Assembly (NCBI RefSeq): GCF_022919095.1
Contig: NZ_CP095073.1
Coordinates: forward strand, 2,232,001-2,296,000
DNA: 64,000 nucleotides
Reading direction: 5' to 3'
From: Halobacillus salinarum
Lineage (GTDB): Bacteria; Bacillota; Bacilli; Bacillales; Halobacillaceae
Shown: one piece after another, positions 55,001 to 64,000 of the stretch
Layout of the letters: the number at the start of each line of letters is the position of its first letter
How positions within the stretch are numbered: position 1 is the stretch's first letter
Made by a program: the position numbers and the translations under genes
Notes under the pieces: model-generated
What the model was told of the DNA's origin: nothing
What the model saw: only the letters and a program-made list of their open reading frames with translations
The model's database searches: none

Positions 55001-55489
55001 ATGGAGCATCGCATAGAGCGAATTAAAAAGCAATTGCATTCCCAGAGCTATAAATTAACACCTCAGCGGGAAGCTACAGTACGTGTGCTTTTAGAGAACG
55101 AAGCAGACCATTTGAGTGCGGAAGATGTTTACCTCCTCGTAAAAGAGAAAGCACCAGAGATTGGTCTTGCAACTGTTTATCGCACACTTGAATTACTATC
55201 AGAGCTGAAAATCGTGGATAAAATTAACTTTGGGGATGGAGTATCCCGTTATGATTTAAGAAAAGAAGGCGCACAACATTTCCATCACCACTTAGTCTGC
55301 ATCGAATGTGGGTCGGTGGAAGAAATTGAAGAAGATTTATTAGGTGATGTAGAAAAGCTGGTAGAAGGTGAGTGGGGGTTTCAAGTTAAAGACCACCGCT
55401 TAACTTTTCATGGTGTATGCCGTCAATGCCAGAAGGCTGAAGTCGCAGCAGGTTCAGGCAATGGCTCCAATGAACAAAATGAGCGTTAG
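55001..55489 (+). CDS. fur: Ferric uptake regulator
   Basis: Fur is the iron-responsive repressor that would bind the boxes in front of the dhb operon and the lipoprotein gene. The 162-residue protein has a winged helix (about residues 15-85; LTPQREATVRVL, GLATVYRTLELL), metal-site His residues in HFHHHLVC, and two Cys-x-x-Cys zinc motifs (CIECG, CRQC). GAGGGAGGG precedes the ATG. The tail after CRQC is longer than usual (AEVAAGSGNGSNEQNER). PerR or Zur identity is less likely given place between spoIIM and xerD, as in B. subtilis fur. Confidence 0.93.
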   Translation: MEHRIERIKKQLHSQSYKLTPQREATVRVLLENEADHLSAEDVYLLVKEKAPEIGLATVYRTLELLSELKIVDKINFGDGVSRYDLRKEGAQHFHHHLVCIECGSVEEIEEDLLGDVEKLVEGEWGFQVKDHRLTFHGVCRQCQKAEVAAGSGNGSNEQNER

Positions 55490-55518
55490 TTAATGGAATA
55501 GGAACGAGTACTTAACAC

Positions 55519-55557
55519 ACCCGGCTTCTATACAGAAGCCGGGTCATTTGTTTTTAA
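55519..55557. terminator. Terminator between fur and the convergent SDR gene
   Basis: ACCCGGCTTCT (55519-55529) pairs perfectly with 55534-55544; a T-rich stretch follows on the plus strand and overlaps the end of the convergent gene. Confidence 0.8.
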
Positions 55558-56276
55558 AATGGATTTGTTGCCCATTGCAGGGAGGTTTTAATAAAAATCC
55601 TCGGATGAAGTTTAAGAAGGGAAACCATGTATTCGGCGATATCTTCAGGCTGCATAAACTTCTCTTTATCTGCTTCTTCAAGCTTGTCTCCCATTGACAA
55701 CTCCGTAGCTACAAGACTTGGGTTGAGTGTACTTACGCGGATATTATTTTTTCTGACTTCCTGCATAAGAGCTTCTGTCATTCCTTGTACAGCAAACTTG
55801 GAAGCGCTGTAGGACGTAGAACCGGCTGTTCCTTTTAATCCGTTACTAGAAGAAATAGTAATAATATCCCCATTGGACTTTTCTATCATTTTTGGTAAGA
55901 CTGCTCTTGTCATATGGTAGGTGCCAAAAACATTCACTTCCAGTACTCGTTTCCATTCATCTGGTTCGATGTCTAGAAAAGAGCCTTTGGTGCTGATTGC
56001 GGCGTTATTAATAAGGATATCTGGAGACCCAAGCTTGGCAGTTAAATAATCTACGGCTTGTACTGTTTCCTTTAGATCAGCAAGATCAGCAGAAGCCGAT
56101 GCCGTATTCACCCCAAAGTCTGCGGCTTTTTTTGCAGTTTCATCAAGTCTTTCTTCGTTTCGGGCAATGAGTCCGACGTGAACTCCTTCGCTTGCGAGCT
56201 GCAAGACAGTAGCTTTCCCTATTCCTCTGCTTGCTCCCGTTACAAATGCTACTTTTTTTGAAATATCCTGGCTCAA
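55554..56276 (-). CDS. Short-chain dehydrogenase (FabG-like, YoxD type)
   Basis: The protein has TGASRGIG near residue 12, NNAAIS, the catalytic Ser in TISSSNGLKG and YSASKFAVQG, and the C-terminal segment LHPRIFIKTS shared with YoxD-type reductases. ATG codons at 56285 and 56282 lie too close to AAAGG; a TTG at 56276 is well spaced and gives 240 residues. It is probably a 3-ketoacyl reductase-like oxidoreductase; the substrate is unknown. It is an insertion between fur and yqzK relative to B. subtilis. Confidence 0.85.
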   Translation of the reverse strand: MSQDISKKVAFVTGASRGIGKATVLQLASEGVHVGLIARNEERLDETAKKAADFGVNTASASADLADLKETVQAVDYLTAKLGSPDILINNAAISTKGSFLDIEPDEWKRVLEVNVFGTYHMTRAVLPKMIEKSNGDIITISSSNGLKGTAGSTSYSASKFAVQGMTEALMQEVRKNNIRVSTLNPSLVATELSMGDKLEEADKEKFMQPEDIAEYMVSLLKLHPRIFIKTSLQWATNPF

Positions 56277-56521
56277 GTTCATCATCCTTTCTCATTTTTC
56301 TCTAGTGTAAATAGTTTCTTAACGGTTAGCAATTTCTTTGTTTAAAAGAAACAGCAGGCAGTATTTTCAGAAAAAAGAGTAAATTAGAGTGGAAGGAGGA
56401 ATCTATTTACAAACGAAATAAAATCGTGTAGGTTATGATTAGATAAGGCTGACATGTATATTTGTGTGTTTTTTAGGCATATCCTTTACTATAGTCATAG
56501 AAAAGGGAGGCCCAAAAGGCG

Positions 56522-56734
56522 ATGCTAAAGCGCACAATTGAGGATCTGCTGAAAGTCCTTATTGTATTTGTAGTTTGTACATGTGTATTTTATTTCGCAT
56601 TGCGTATGGTACATGAGGAGTATGATAGACAACATCGATACGACCCGCCAGGCGGTTCAGCTGTAAAAGTATTTGAACCGGCTGATCAAGATTGGACAGA
56701 CCGTTTATCGATTTTTTTTCAACTGGGGGAATAA
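56522..56734 (+). CDS. yqzK: YqzK-like membrane protein (DUF4227)
   Basis: The 70-residue protein has one membrane helix (about residues 10-30) and a short outer tail with [13 protein letters not shown], the DUF4227 core. GGGAGG lies upstream. It ends five bases before the xerD start, which suggests co-translation. Function unknown. Confidence 0.85.
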   Translation: MLKRTIEDLLKVLIVFVVCTCVFYFALRMVHEEYDRQHRYDPPGGSAVKVFEPADQDWTDRLSIFFQLGE

Positions 56735-56739
56735 AAGTC

Positions 56740-57630
56740 ATGATGCAGCATCCACTTGATGACTTTCTACATTACTTAACTGTGGAACGAGGCTTATCTA
56801 AGAACACCATTCAATCGTACAAACGTGATTTGACTCAATATATGAACTTTCTTGAAAATCAGGAAGGTGTGAATGATTGGGACCGTGTGTCACGTACTCA
56901 TATTATGAAATATTTGTATGAGTTGAATGATAAGGGGCGCTCTCGTGCCACTGTAGCCAGACTGCTTTCTTCGATCAGGCTTTTCCACCAATTTCTAATT
57001 CGTGAGAAGGTTGCCGGTCAGGATCCCAGCTTACATATTGAAACGCCAAAAAAAGAAAGGAAACTTCCGAAGGTCCTTTCATCAAAAGATGTGGAGAAAC
57101 TGTTAAGTCTGGAAGCTGAGGATCCTTTTACAGCACGAAATAAAGCCATGCTGGAAATGCTTTATGCAACAGGTCTTCGCGTAACAGAACTCGTATCATT
57201 AAAAGTTTCAGATTTAAATTTAATGATGGGATTTGTCCGCTGCCTTGGTAAAGGATCCAAAGAAAGAATTGTGCCCCTTGGGGATTTGGCTAGAGACGCT
57301 GTTGAAGTCTACTTAAGAGATTATCGCAGTACATTGATCAAGCATAAAACGACAGAAGAACTTTTCGTTAATCACCATGGAAACTCTTTATCCAGACAAG
57401 GGTTTTGGAAGATTCTGAAAGCGGTTGCCCAAGAAGTGGGGATTCAAAAGGAAATTACCCCCCATACACTAAGGCATTCCTTTGCGACTCATTTACTTGA
57501 AAACGGAGCAGATTTAAGAGCTGTTCAAGAAATGCTCGGCCACGCTGATATTTCTACGACCCAGATCTATACACATGTGACAAAATCACGGTTGAACGAA
57601 GTTTATCGCTCTTATCATCCACGAGCGTAA
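56740..57630 (+). CDS. xerD: Site-specific tyrosine recombinase
   Basis: XerD works with XerC (CodV in B. subtilis) at the dif site to resolve chromosome dimers. The core-binding domain spans about residues 5-90. Catalytic residues are seen in ATGLRVTEL (Arg), [10 protein letters not shown] (His-x-x-Arg), GHADIST (His) and IYTHV (Tyr). The frame is open from 56692, but the ATG at 56740 behind GGGGGA gives 296 residues, the XerD standard. It follows yqzK as in B. subtilis. Confidence 0.95.
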   Translation: MMQHPLDDFLHYLTVERGLSKNTIQSYKRDLTQYMNFLENQEGVNDWDRVSRTHIMKYLYELNDKGRSRATVARLLSSIRLFHQFLIREKVAGQDPSLHIETPKKERKLPKVLSSKDVEKLLSLEAEDPFTARNKAMLEMLYATGLRVTELVSLKVSDLNLMMGFVRCLGKGSKERIVPLGDLARDAVEVYLRDYRSTLIKHKTTEELFVNHHGNSLSRQGFWKILKAVAQEVGIQKEITPHTLRHSFATHLLENGADLRAVQEMLGHADISTTQIYTHVTKSRLNEVYRSYHPRA

Positions 57631-57728
57631 ACTTTTTTTGGGTTTTTAGTTGTCTGACATCCTACATCTTGCAAGATGAGCGTAATTTTTAATTTGTTTG
57701 GGAAAGTAAAACTTAGGAGGGATCGAGA

Positions 57729-58925
57729 ATGAAAACATTTGATCGTATTTTTGTAATCGTAATGGACTCCGTAGGTATTGGGGAAGCACCTGATGCCGGA
57801 GAGTTTAATGATAAAGGAGCCAACACACTTGGTCATATTGCTGAGCATATGAACGGGTTACATATGCCGCACATGGAAGAGCTTGGTCTGGGCAATATTC
57901 GACCTATCCAAGGTATAGAACCTGCCGATAAGCCAAAAGCTCATTATACCACTATGAAAGAAGCCTCTAACGGAAAAGACACGATGACGGGGCATTGGGA
58001 AATCATGGGTCTTTATATAGATAAGCCTTTTAGAACTTTTCCTGACGGATTTCCAGAAGAACTGTTAAACGAGATCAAAGAACGCACGGGTCGTGGAATC
58101 GTTGGCAATAAACCAGCCTCTGGAACTGAGATTATTAAAGAACTCGGAGAACATCATATGGAAACTGGAGATTTAATTATTTATACCTCTGCGGATTCTG
58201 TTTTACAAATTGCAGCACACGAAGAGGTTATCCCTCCGGAAGAGCTTTATGAAATCTGCGAACTTTGCCGTGAGCTGACGCTTGATGAAAAATATATGGT
58301 GGGTCGAGTGATCGCCAGGCCGTTTGTTGGCAGACCAGGATCATTTGAGCGGACCTCCAACCGCCATGATTATGCCTTGAAACCTTTTGGACGTACTGTG
58401 ATGAATGAACTTAAAGATGAAGATTATGACGTCATCGCAATTGGAAAGATCTCAGATATCTACGATGGTGAAGGGGTTACGAAAGCTGTGCGTACAAAGG
58501 ATAATATGGATGGTATGGATCAGATTGTGGCTTCTATGGACATTGACTTTAATGGAATTTCTTTTCTAAACCTGGTGGACTTTGATGCAAAGTTCGGCCA
58601 TCGTCGTGATCCACAGGGTTATGGGGAGGCACTGGAGGCTTATGATAAACGCTTACCAGAAGTTCTTGAAAAATTACAGCCTGAAGATTTGCTGCTAATT
58701 ACGGCTGACCACGGAAATGATCCAATTCACCACGGGACAGACCATACTCGTGAACTTGTGCCGCTGATTGCTTACCATACAGCTATTAAAGAAGGTCGGG
58801 AATTAGAACAAAGAGACACATTTGCAGATCTTGGGGCTACTATTGCGGAAAATTTCTCAGTGAAGAAGCCTGCATACGGCCAAAGCTTTTTAAAAAATAT
58901 TTCAGAAGGAGGAGAGAGAGCATGA
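57729..58925 (+). CDS. deoB: Phosphopentomutase
   Basis: DeoB (drm) converts ribose-1- or deoxyribose-1-phosphate to the 5-phosphate in nucleoside salvage. The alkaline-phosphatase-like fold shows [15 protein letters not shown] with metal Asp, [11 protein letters not shown] with the phosphoacceptor Thr, and [11 protein letters not shown] with Asp and His ligands. AGGAGG lies upstream. It overlaps pupG by four bases (ATGA). Confidence 0.96.
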   Translation: MKTFDRIFVIVMDSVGIGEAPDAGEFNDKGANTLGHIAEHMNGLHMPHMEELGLGNIRPIQGIEPADKPKAHYTTMKEASNGKDTMTGHWEIMGLYIDKPFRTFPDGFPEELLNEIKERTGRGIVGNKPASGTEIIKELGEHHMETGDLIIYTSADSVLQIAAHEEVIPPEELYEICELCRELTLDEKYMVGRVIARPFVGRPGSFERTSNRHDYALKPFGRTVMNELKDEDYDVIAIGKISDIYDGEGVTKAVRTKDNMDGMDQIVASMDIDFNGISFLNLVDFDAKFGHRRDPQGYGEALEAYDKRLPEVLEKLQPEDLLLITADHGNDPIHHGTDHTRELVPLIAYHTAIKEGRELEQRDTFADLGATIAENFSVKKPAYGQSFLKNISEGGERA

Positions 58926-59743
58926 ACAAAATGTACTTAAGAGATGCAGCTAATTTTATTCAGAAGGAAATGGATATATCCCCTACAGTAGGTTTGATTT
59001 TAGGTTCAGGGTTAGGGGTTCTTGCTGATGAAATTCAAAATCCGGCGGTCATTCCCTACAAGGATATCCCTCATTTTCCTGAGTCAACGGTTTCAGGGCA
59101 CAAAGGACAGCTGGTCATAGGAGAATTAGAAGGTCGTCAAGTCATTGCCATGCAAGGACGCTTCCATTATTACGAGGGGTACACAATGGAGCAGGTAACC
59201 TTTCCTGTAAGAGTGATGAAAGAGTTAGGTGTGGAAACATTATTTGTCACCAATGCGGCCGGCGGAATTAATGAAACATTTGAGCCTGGGAACTTAATGA
59301 TTATTTCTGATCATATCAACAACATGGGAGACAGTCCTTTGATTGGACCTAATGACGAGCAGTTGGGGCCACGCTTCCCGGATATGTCCGAAGCTTATGA
59401 TCGTGATCTTATAAAACTAGCCAAACTTTGTGCGGAGCGTCTTGACCTTAAAGTCCGCGAAGGTGTGTATGTAGGAAATACCGGGCCTGCTTATGAAACG
59501 GCAGCAGAGGTGCGGATGCTGCGAATTTTGGGCGGAGATGCTGTAGGGATGTCAACTGTGCCAGAAGTCACTGTAGCCTCACATTCAGGGCTGCGTGTGT
59601 TAGGTATTTCGTGTATCTCTAATATGGCAGCCGGAATTCTTGATCAACCATTAACTCATGATGAAGTCATTGAAACGACTGCCCAAGTTAGAGGAGATTT
59701 TCTCGGTTTTGTTAAAGATCTGCTAAAAGCATTGCCAGCCTAA
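58922..59743 (+). CDS. pupG: Purine nucleoside phosphorylase
   Basis: The 273-residue enzyme cleaves purine nucleosides with phosphate. Motifs are [10 protein letters not shown] (phosphate site), [17 protein letters not shown] and [12 protein letters not shown]-type purine site residues (GMSTVPE). It resembles the trimeric PNP class. It overlaps deoB and is followed by pdp after 25 bases, forming a nucleoside catabolic operon. Confidence 0.95.
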   Translation: MNKMYLRDAANFIQKEMDISPTVGLILGSGLGVLADEIQNPAVIPYKDIPHFPESTVSGHKGQLVIGELEGRQVIAMQGRFHYYEGYTMEQVTFPVRVMKELGVETLFVTNAAGGINETFEPGNLMIISDHINNMGDSPLIGPNDEQLGPRFPDMSEAYDRDLIKLAKLCAERLDLKVREGVYVGNTGPAYETAAEVRMLRILGGDAVGMSTVPEVTVASHSGLRVLGISCISNMAAGILDQPLTHDEVIETTAQVRGDFLGFVKDLLKALPA

Positions 59744-59768
59744 AACAAAAGAGTAAGGGGTAATTGAG

Positions 59769-61070
59769 ATGAGAATGTATGACATTATCGTTAAAAAGAG
59801 AGACGGCGGGGAATTAACAGAAGAAGAAATTTATTTCTTTATTGAAGGTTATACAAAAGGGGAGATCCCGGATTATCAAGCTTCAGCTTTAACGATGGCG
59901 ATCTATTTTCAAGGGATGTCGCAAAAAGAGACGGCTACGTTAACACAGGCGATGGTTGATTCTGGGGAAACAATTGATTTGTCACAGATTGAAGGCCATA
60001 TCGTAGATAAGCACTCGACGGGAGGCGTCGGGGATAAAGTAACGTTTATCGTTGGACCGCTTGTTGCGTCAGTGGGTGTTCCAGTAGCTAAAATGTCAGG
60101 TAGAGGGTTAGGTCATACAGGTGGTACCTTGGATAAGCTCGAATCGATTGAAGGACTACAGATTGAAATGACAAAGGAACAGTTCATCAATAACGTCAAT
60201 CAGCACAAACTAGCCGTTGCGGGGCAGACAGGAAACCTCGCTCCAGCTGACAAAAAGCTTTATGCCCTTAGAGATGTGACAGCCACAGTTGATTCAATGC
60301 CTTTAATCGCAGGATCGATAATGAGTAAAAAACTTGCATCTGGTGCTGATAGCATCGTACTTGATGTAAAGACAGGTTCCGGAGCGTTTATGAAGTCGCT
60401 GGAAGACTCTGAAGCACTGGCACGTGAAATGGTGAATATCGGCAATAATCTCGGCCGTCACACCGTAGCAGTCATCAGTGACATGAATCAGCCGCTTGGG
60501 TATGAAGTAGGAAATGCTAACGAAATTAAAGAAGCGGCGCAAATCCTGCAAGGAAAAAAAGTCATGGATTTAAGAGAGCTGTCTTTGGAAATCGCTGCTC
60601 ATATGACCTTGCTTGCTGAAGTGTTTTCCTCCTATGAAGAAGCTTATCAGGCGCTTGAAGCGAACTTAGAAAACGGAAAAGCGTTTAACGCTCTTCGTAC
60701 TCTTATTGAAGCTCAAGGAGGCAATGTGGACATGATCGATGATTTGAACAAACTGCCTCAGGCAAAATATGCTGTTGAAGTCAAAGCTGATACGGATGGC
60801 TTCGTAAAAGAAATTGATGCAGAATCAATTGGGGTGGCTGCTATGTACTTAGGAGCAGGAAGAGCTACGAAAGATGATGAAATTAACCATGGTGTCGGCA
60901 TAACATTACACAAAAAGATTGGTGATAAGGTAACTGCCTCAGAGCCTCTTGTGACGCTGCATAGTGATCAAGAGCAGCCTGAAGCTTCCATTTCTAAAGT
61001 GAAAGAGGCGTATACGATTGCTGACGAAAAAATTGAAGCACCTGCCCTCATTCATAAAGTAATTAAATAA
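59769..61070 (+). CDS. pdp: Pyrimidine-nucleoside phosphorylase
   Basis: The 433-residue protein matches Pdp: the GSTGG-like phosphate motif KHSTGGVGDK, KMSGRGLGHTGGT, LDVKTGSGAFM and a C-terminal domain starting near residue 345. It splits uridine, thymidine and deoxyuridine. In B. subtilis pdp is in another operon (dra-nupC-pdp); here it joins deoB-pupG, so one transcript serves purine and pyrimidine salvage. AAGGGG precedes the ATG. Confidence 0.94.
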   Translation: MRMYDIIVKKRDGGELTEEEIYFFIEGYTKGEIPDYQASALTMAIYFQGMSQKETATLTQAMVDSGETIDLSQIEGHIVDKHSTGGVGDKVTFIVGPLVASVGVPVAKMSGRGLGHTGGTLDKLESIEGLQIEMTKEQFINNVNQHKLAVAGQTGNLAPADKKLYALRDVTATVDSMPLIAGSIMSKKLASGADSIVLDVKTGSGAFMKSLEDSEALAREMVNIGNNLGRHTVAVISDMNQPLGYEVGNANEIKEAAQILQGKKVMDLRELSLEIAAHMTLLAEVFSSYEEAYQALEANLENGKAFNALRTLIEAQGGNVDMIDDLNKLPQAKYAVEVKADTDGFVKEIDAESIGVAAMYLGAGRATKDDEINHGVGITLHKKIGDKVTASEPLVTLHSDQEQPEASISKVKEAYTIADEKIEAPALIHKVIK

Positions 61071-61083
61071 AAGAACAAATTAA

Positions 61084-61114
61084 GGCTTCATGAGCGTTCA
61101 TGAAGTCTTTTTTT
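61084..61114 (+). terminator. Terminator after pdp
   Basis: GGCTTCATGA (61084-61093) pairs with 61098-61107 (one G-U) around a four-base loop; T7 follows. Confidence 0.85.
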
Positions 61115-61129
61115 ATTGTCCTCTATTTT

Positions 61130-61158
61130 GTATAGAAGTCCTAACACAGGGAAAAATA
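61130..61158 (+). promoter_or_regulatory. Sigma-F-type promoter of dacF
   Basis: GTATA (61130-61134) and GGGAAAAATA (61149-61158), 14 bases apart, match the forespore sigma-F pattern (GYATA, GGNNANANTR). dacF is a known sigma-F target in B. subtilis. Confidence 0.7.
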
Positions 61159-61188
61159 GGAACACTTAAAGCACAGGAGGGCAAAATA

Positions 61189-62361
61189 ATGAGAAAAGTA
61201 ATCGGATTTACCTTATCACTATGTTTAACTATTTCACTCCTCATGCCTTACACTACGCACGCTGCGGAAAAGAAGGATGAGATTGTGAATTCTGCTAAAT
61301 CAGCCATTTTAATGGAGAAAAACAGTGGAATGACTTTGTATGAAAAGAATGCAGATGAAAAATTACCACCTGCAAGCATGACGAAAATAATGACGCTGTT
61401 AATTATTATGGAAGAGCTTGAGAACAATCATCTAAAACTAAATGAAAAAGTAAGAGTAAGTGAACACGCTGCATCTATGGGAGGTTCACAAATATTTCTT
61501 GAAGCGGGCGAGGAAATGAAAGTCAATGATTTGATTAAGGGAATTGCAGTCGCTTCAGGAAATGATGCCAGTGTAGCTATGGCTGAGCGGATCGGAGGCA
61601 CAGAACAGGCATTTGTTAAACGGATGAATGATGAAGCGAAGGAGCTTGGCCTCGAGAACACTCATTTTGAAAACCCAACCGGTCTTCCAGCTAAAGGCCA
61701 TTACAGCACGGCTCATGATATGGCCGTAATGGCTCGGGAACTGCTGCTTCATGACACGATTACGAAATATACGAGCATTTATGAAGATTATTTACGCAAA
61801 GGACAAAAGAATGAATTCTGGCTGGTGAATACTAATAAGATGATTAAAACCTATCCAGGAATGGATGGGTTGAAAACAGGATTCACTTCTGAGGCAAAAT
61901 ACTGCTTAACCGCTTCTGCCAAGAGAGACAGCATGCATATGGTTGCGGTTGTTATGGGAGCAGATTCACCTAAGAAGAGAAATGCTGATATAGCCAGTAT
62001 GCTGGACTATGGTTTTGGGCAATATGAAGGAATTAAACTATTTTCAAAAAATACAGTAGTGAAGAAAAAAACCATTACAAGAGGAAAGCCGAAAATCATG
62101 AATATCTCACCTGAGAAAGATGTCGTGATTTTAAAGAAAAAATCACAGCCTAAGGATTCCTATGAAACGACGATCAAGTTGGCGAACAAGTCAAATCTTC
62201 CTGTACAAAAAGGGGATCAGGTTGGATGGATGATCGTGAAGAAAAAAGAAGCAGAAGTAGCAAAAGTTAAGCTGGTAGCTGGCGAACAAATTGACCGGGC
62301 TGGATTTTTGACTCTGTGGCAGCGGTCCTGGAGGAATTTGACGAGCTTTCAGAGGTTTTAG
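61189..62361 (+). CDS. dacF: D-alanyl-D-alanine carboxypeptidase DacF
   Basis: This penicillin-binding protein trims the peptide side chains of spore peptidoglycan. A signal peptide (about residues 1-25, ending THA) precedes the transpeptidase domain with Ser63-x-x-Lys66 (SMTK), SGN (VASGNDAS) and KTG (GLKTGFT). The C-terminal PBP5-type domain and a basic amphipathic end (WQRSWRNL) suit membrane contact. The open frame from 61090 overlaps the terminator; the ATG at 61189 behind CAGGAGGG gives 390 residues. Confidence 0.93.
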   Translation: MRKVIGFTLSLCLTISLLMPYTTHAAEKKDEIVNSAKSAILMEKNSGMTLYEKNADEKLPPASMTKIMTLLIIMEELENNHLKLNEKVRVSEHAASMGGSQIFLEAGEEMKVNDLIKGIAVASGNDASVAMAERIGGTEQAFVKRMNDEAKELGLENTHFENPTGLPAKGHYSTAHDMAVMARELLLHDTITKYTSIYEDYLRKGQKNEFWLVNTNKMIKTYPGMDGLKTGFTSEAKYCLTASAKRDSMHMVAVVMGADSPKKRNADIASMLDYGFGQYEGIKLFSKNTVVKKKTITRGKPKIMNISPEKDVVILKKKSQPKDSYETTIKLANKSNLPVQKGDQVGWMIVKKKEAEVAKVKLVAGEQIDRAGFLTLWQRSWRNLTSFQRF

Positions 62362-62387
62362 CATTTTCTAACTAGTATTGTTTTTAG

Positions 62388-62415
62388 GGAGGAAAAACGT
62401 ACTTTCTCTTCGAAA
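62388..62415 (+). promoter_or_regulatory. Possible sigma-H promoter of spoIIA
   Basis: GGAGGAAAA (62388-62396) fits the sigma-H -35 (RNAGGAWWW). Twelve bases on, TTCGAAA (62409-62415) partly fits RNNGAAT. Position just before spoIIAA matches the known sigma-H promoter of this operon in B. subtilis. Confidence 0.45.
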
Positions 62416-62451
62416 CACTTAAAGACTCTAATTGATTGAGGAGGAAAAATA

Positions 62452-62805
62452 TTGAGTCTTCAAGTGAATTTCGTAACCAGAGAAAATGTCCTGCTTGTAC
62501 GTCTGGCAGGGGAATTAGATCATCACGAAGCAAGCCGTTTAAGGGAAGCCTGGCAGGAACAGCTGCAATCAAATAATGTAGGACACGTCATCGTAAACTT
62601 AGAAAAACTGAACTTTATGGATAGCTCCGGTTTAGGAGTACTGCTGGGAAGGTACAAAGAGATTCAGACTACAGGTGGAGAAATGGTCATCTGCTCGATC
62701 TCTCCTGAAGTAAAACGCTTGTTTGACCTCTCAGGGATGTTTAAAATCGTCAAGCTCGTCGATAATGAAGATTTCGCTCTTCAGCTTCTGGGGGTGGCTT
62801 CATGA
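62452..62805 (+). CDS. spoIIAA: Anti-sigma F factor antagonist
   Basis: SpoIIAA frees sigma-F by binding SpoIIAB when unphosphorylated. The 117-residue STAS-domain protein has the kinase target Ser58 in FMDSSGLGVLLGR. It starts at a TTG behind GAGGAGG. It overlaps spoIIAB by four bases. Confidence 0.96.
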   Translation: MSLQVNFVTRENVLLVRLAGELDHHEASRLREAWQEQLQSNNVGHVIVNLEKLNFMDSSGLGVLLGRYKEIQTTGGEMVICSISPEVKRLFDLSGMFKIVKLVDNEDFALQLLGVAS

Positions 62806-63242
62806 AAAATGAAATGAAGCTTGAATTCCTCAGTATCAGTGAAAATGAATCTTTGGCAAGAGTGGCAGTTGCTTCATTTATCAGTCAAATGAATCCAACC
62901 ATGGAGGAACTGACGGATATTAAAACTGTCGTATCAGAAGCAGTAACCAACGCGATCATCCACGGTTACGAAGATAAAAACGAAGAGAAAATAACCCTTA
63001 CTTGCAAAATGGAAAATGAACAAATCGAAATAATCATTGAAGATAAAGGGATAGGTATTGACAACATTGAGGTCGCAAGAGAACCGCTTTATACTTCAAA
63101 GCCCGAATGGGAACGGTCCGGTATGGGATTCACAATTATGGAGAATTTTATGGATAAGGTGGACATTACCTCAAAGCCTGGGGAAGGCACAATGATCCGT
63201 ATGATGAAGCAGTTGACTTCAACCCGGGCTTTGTGTAATTAG
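62802..63242 (+). CDS. spoIIAB: Anti-sigma F factor and serine kinase
   Basis: SpoIIAB binds sigma-F and phosphorylates SpoIIAA. The 146-residue GHKL ATPase has the N-box VSEAVTNAIIHGY, G1 box IEDKGIGI and G2 box ERSGMGFTIMENFMD. It sits between spoIIAA and sigF, the conserved operon order. Gene start overlaps spoIIAA. Confidence 0.96.
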   Translation: MKNEMKLEFLSISENESLARVAVASFISQMNPTMEELTDIKTVVSEAVTNAIIHGYEDKNEEKITLTCKMENEQIEIIIEDKGIGIDNIEVAREPLYTSKPEWERSGMGFTIMENFMDKVDITSKPGEGTMIRMMKQLTSTRALCN

Positions 63243-63253
63243 GGGCAGAGCCT

Positions 63254-64000
63254 ATGAGCGGAGATGTAACGAAAGAACGGCTGTCCGACCACGATGTCAA
63301 AGAACTGATTAGAAAGAGTCAGCAAGGAGATCAGGAAGCGCGGCATTTTTTAGTAGAGAATAATACACGTCTCGTGTGGTCTGTAGTGCAACGTTATTTA
63401 AGGCGCGGGTATGACCCGGATGACCTCTACCAGATTGGATGTATAGGCTTATTGAAATCCGTAGATAAATTTGACCTTAGCTATGATGTGAGGTTCTCGA
63501 CTTATGCCGTTCCAATGATTATCGGGGAAATTCAGCGATTTATCAGGGATGATGGAACTGTTAAAGTCAGCCGCAGTCTAAAGGAATTAAATCATAAGGT
63601 GCGGGTTAAAAAGGAAGAGCTGATGAAGCAGAACGGCAGATCGCCGACAGTTAATGAACTTGCTGAAGCTCTTGATCTTACAAGAGAAGAAATCGTCCAG
63701 GCAGAAGATGCAGGCCGCTCCCCGCAATCCATTTATGAAACCGTATATGAGAATGAAGGGGATCCGATTACTTTAGTCGACCAAATTGCGGAAGAAGAAA
63801 ATGGATGGTTCGACCAGCTGACTTTAAAAGATGTCATGAACCGGTTGGACAAACGCGAAAGGCTTATTATTTATCTGCGTTATTTTAAAGATCAAACCCA
63901 GACGGAAGTAGCTGAAAGATTAGGGATTTCCCAGGTGCAGGTATCACGGCTGGAAAAGAAAATATTAGAACAGATGAAAGAATCGATGGGAGACAGTAGT
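63254..64000 (+). CDS. sigF: RNA polymerase sigma-F, cut by the window end
   Basis: The forespore sigma factor is seen for 249 codons without a stop, so only the last few residues are missing (B. subtilis SigF has 255). Region 2 (DLYQIGCIGLLKSVDKFD, FSTYAVPMIIGEI), region 3 (KVSRSLKEL) and region 4 (QTEVAERLGISQVQVSRLEKKIL) are all present. AGGGG lies nine bases before the ATG. It would drive dacF and this operon through the sigma-F promoter at 61130-61158. Confidence 0.96.
   Translation, partial: MSGDVTKERLSDHDVKELIRKSQQGDQEARHFLVENNTRLVWSVVQRYLRRGYDPDDLYQIGCIGLLKSVDKFDLSYDVRFSTYAVPMIIGEIQRFIRDDGTVKVSRSLKELNHKVRVKKEELMKQNGRSPTVNELAEALDLTREEIVQAEDAGRSPQSIYETVYENEGDPITLVDQIAEEENGWFDQLTLKDVMNRLDKRERLIIYLRYFKDQTQTEVAERLGISQVQVSRLEKKILEQMKESMGDSS

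Noticed and set aside
1-64000. CRISPR arrays, tRNA or rRNA genes, insertion sequences and prophage
   Set aside because: No regularly spaced repeats, no tRNA-like cloverleaf, no transposase or integrase motifs other than XerD, which is the housekeeping enzyme.

Overview
The window comes from a Gram-positive, endospore-forming member of the Bacillaceae that is probably moderately halophilic. Sporulation genes (spoIIM, dacF, spoIIAA-spoIIAB-sigF, a CotF-type coat protein), AGGAGG-type ribosome binding sites and B. subtilis-like gene order show the lineage. An ectoine hydroxylase gene (ectD) points to a Halobacillus/Virgibacillus-type organism; the genus is inference. No rRNA, tRNA, CRISPR array, insertion sequence or phage gene was seen.

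Region 1 (1-16.2 kb) is an iron-acquisition block. A lipoprotein gene, cut by the window edge, diverges from a long bacillibactin operon. Both promoters carry near-perfect Fur boxes. The operon reads dhbA-dhbC-dhbE-dhbB-dhbF-mbtH-MFS exporter-sfp-hmoA-like-DAHP synthase and ends at a strong hairpin. It holds the whole path: shikimate-pathway entry, isochorismate, 2,3-dihydroxybenzoate, NRPS assembly with Gly and Thr adenylation codes, carrier-protein priming, export and a heme monooxygenase. dhbF is split by five apparent one-base losses in homopolymers.

Region 2 (16.3-23.2 kb) is mixed: a ring-cleaving dioxygenase with a MhqR-like operator, two tandem histidine phosphatases (the first with an internal stop), a DCC-family protein, a 2H phosphoesterase, a minimal sigY-yxlC-yxlD ECF-sigma operon with an ECF-type autoregulatory promoter, a metallo-beta-lactamase-fold hydrolase and a nitronate monooxygenase.

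Region 3 (23.2-64 kb) follows the B. subtilis backbone brxB-yqjA...yqjD-yqjE...dinB...rnz-namA-yqjN-yqjP-yqjQ-yqkB-yqkE-yqkF-nudF-yqkK-spoIIM-fur-yqzK-xerD-deoB-pupG-dacF-spoIIA. Insertions in it include a methylmalonyl-CoA mutase pair in which the B12 subunit is fused to the epimerase; a TPP-riboswitch-controlled ykoEDC thiamin-precursor ECF transporter; a lone ectD with a sigma-B-like promoter; and an ABC exporter whose promoter is flanked by two similar dyads. Control sites fit the genes: a LexA box at dinB, two PerR-like boxes plus a consensus sigma-A promoter at fur, a sigma-F promoter at dacF and a possible sigma-H promoter at spoIIA.

A window-wide oddity is that nine reading-frame breaks (five in dhbF, one each in the MBL hydrolase, FtsX permease, yqjQ and yqkK) are all repaired by adding one base to a short homopolymer. 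This looks more like consensus errors in the assembly than real gene decay. No wholly new system was found. The best leads are the extended siderophore operon with a chorismate-mutase-degenerate DAHP synthase, the B12-epimerase fusion and the unassigned operators.
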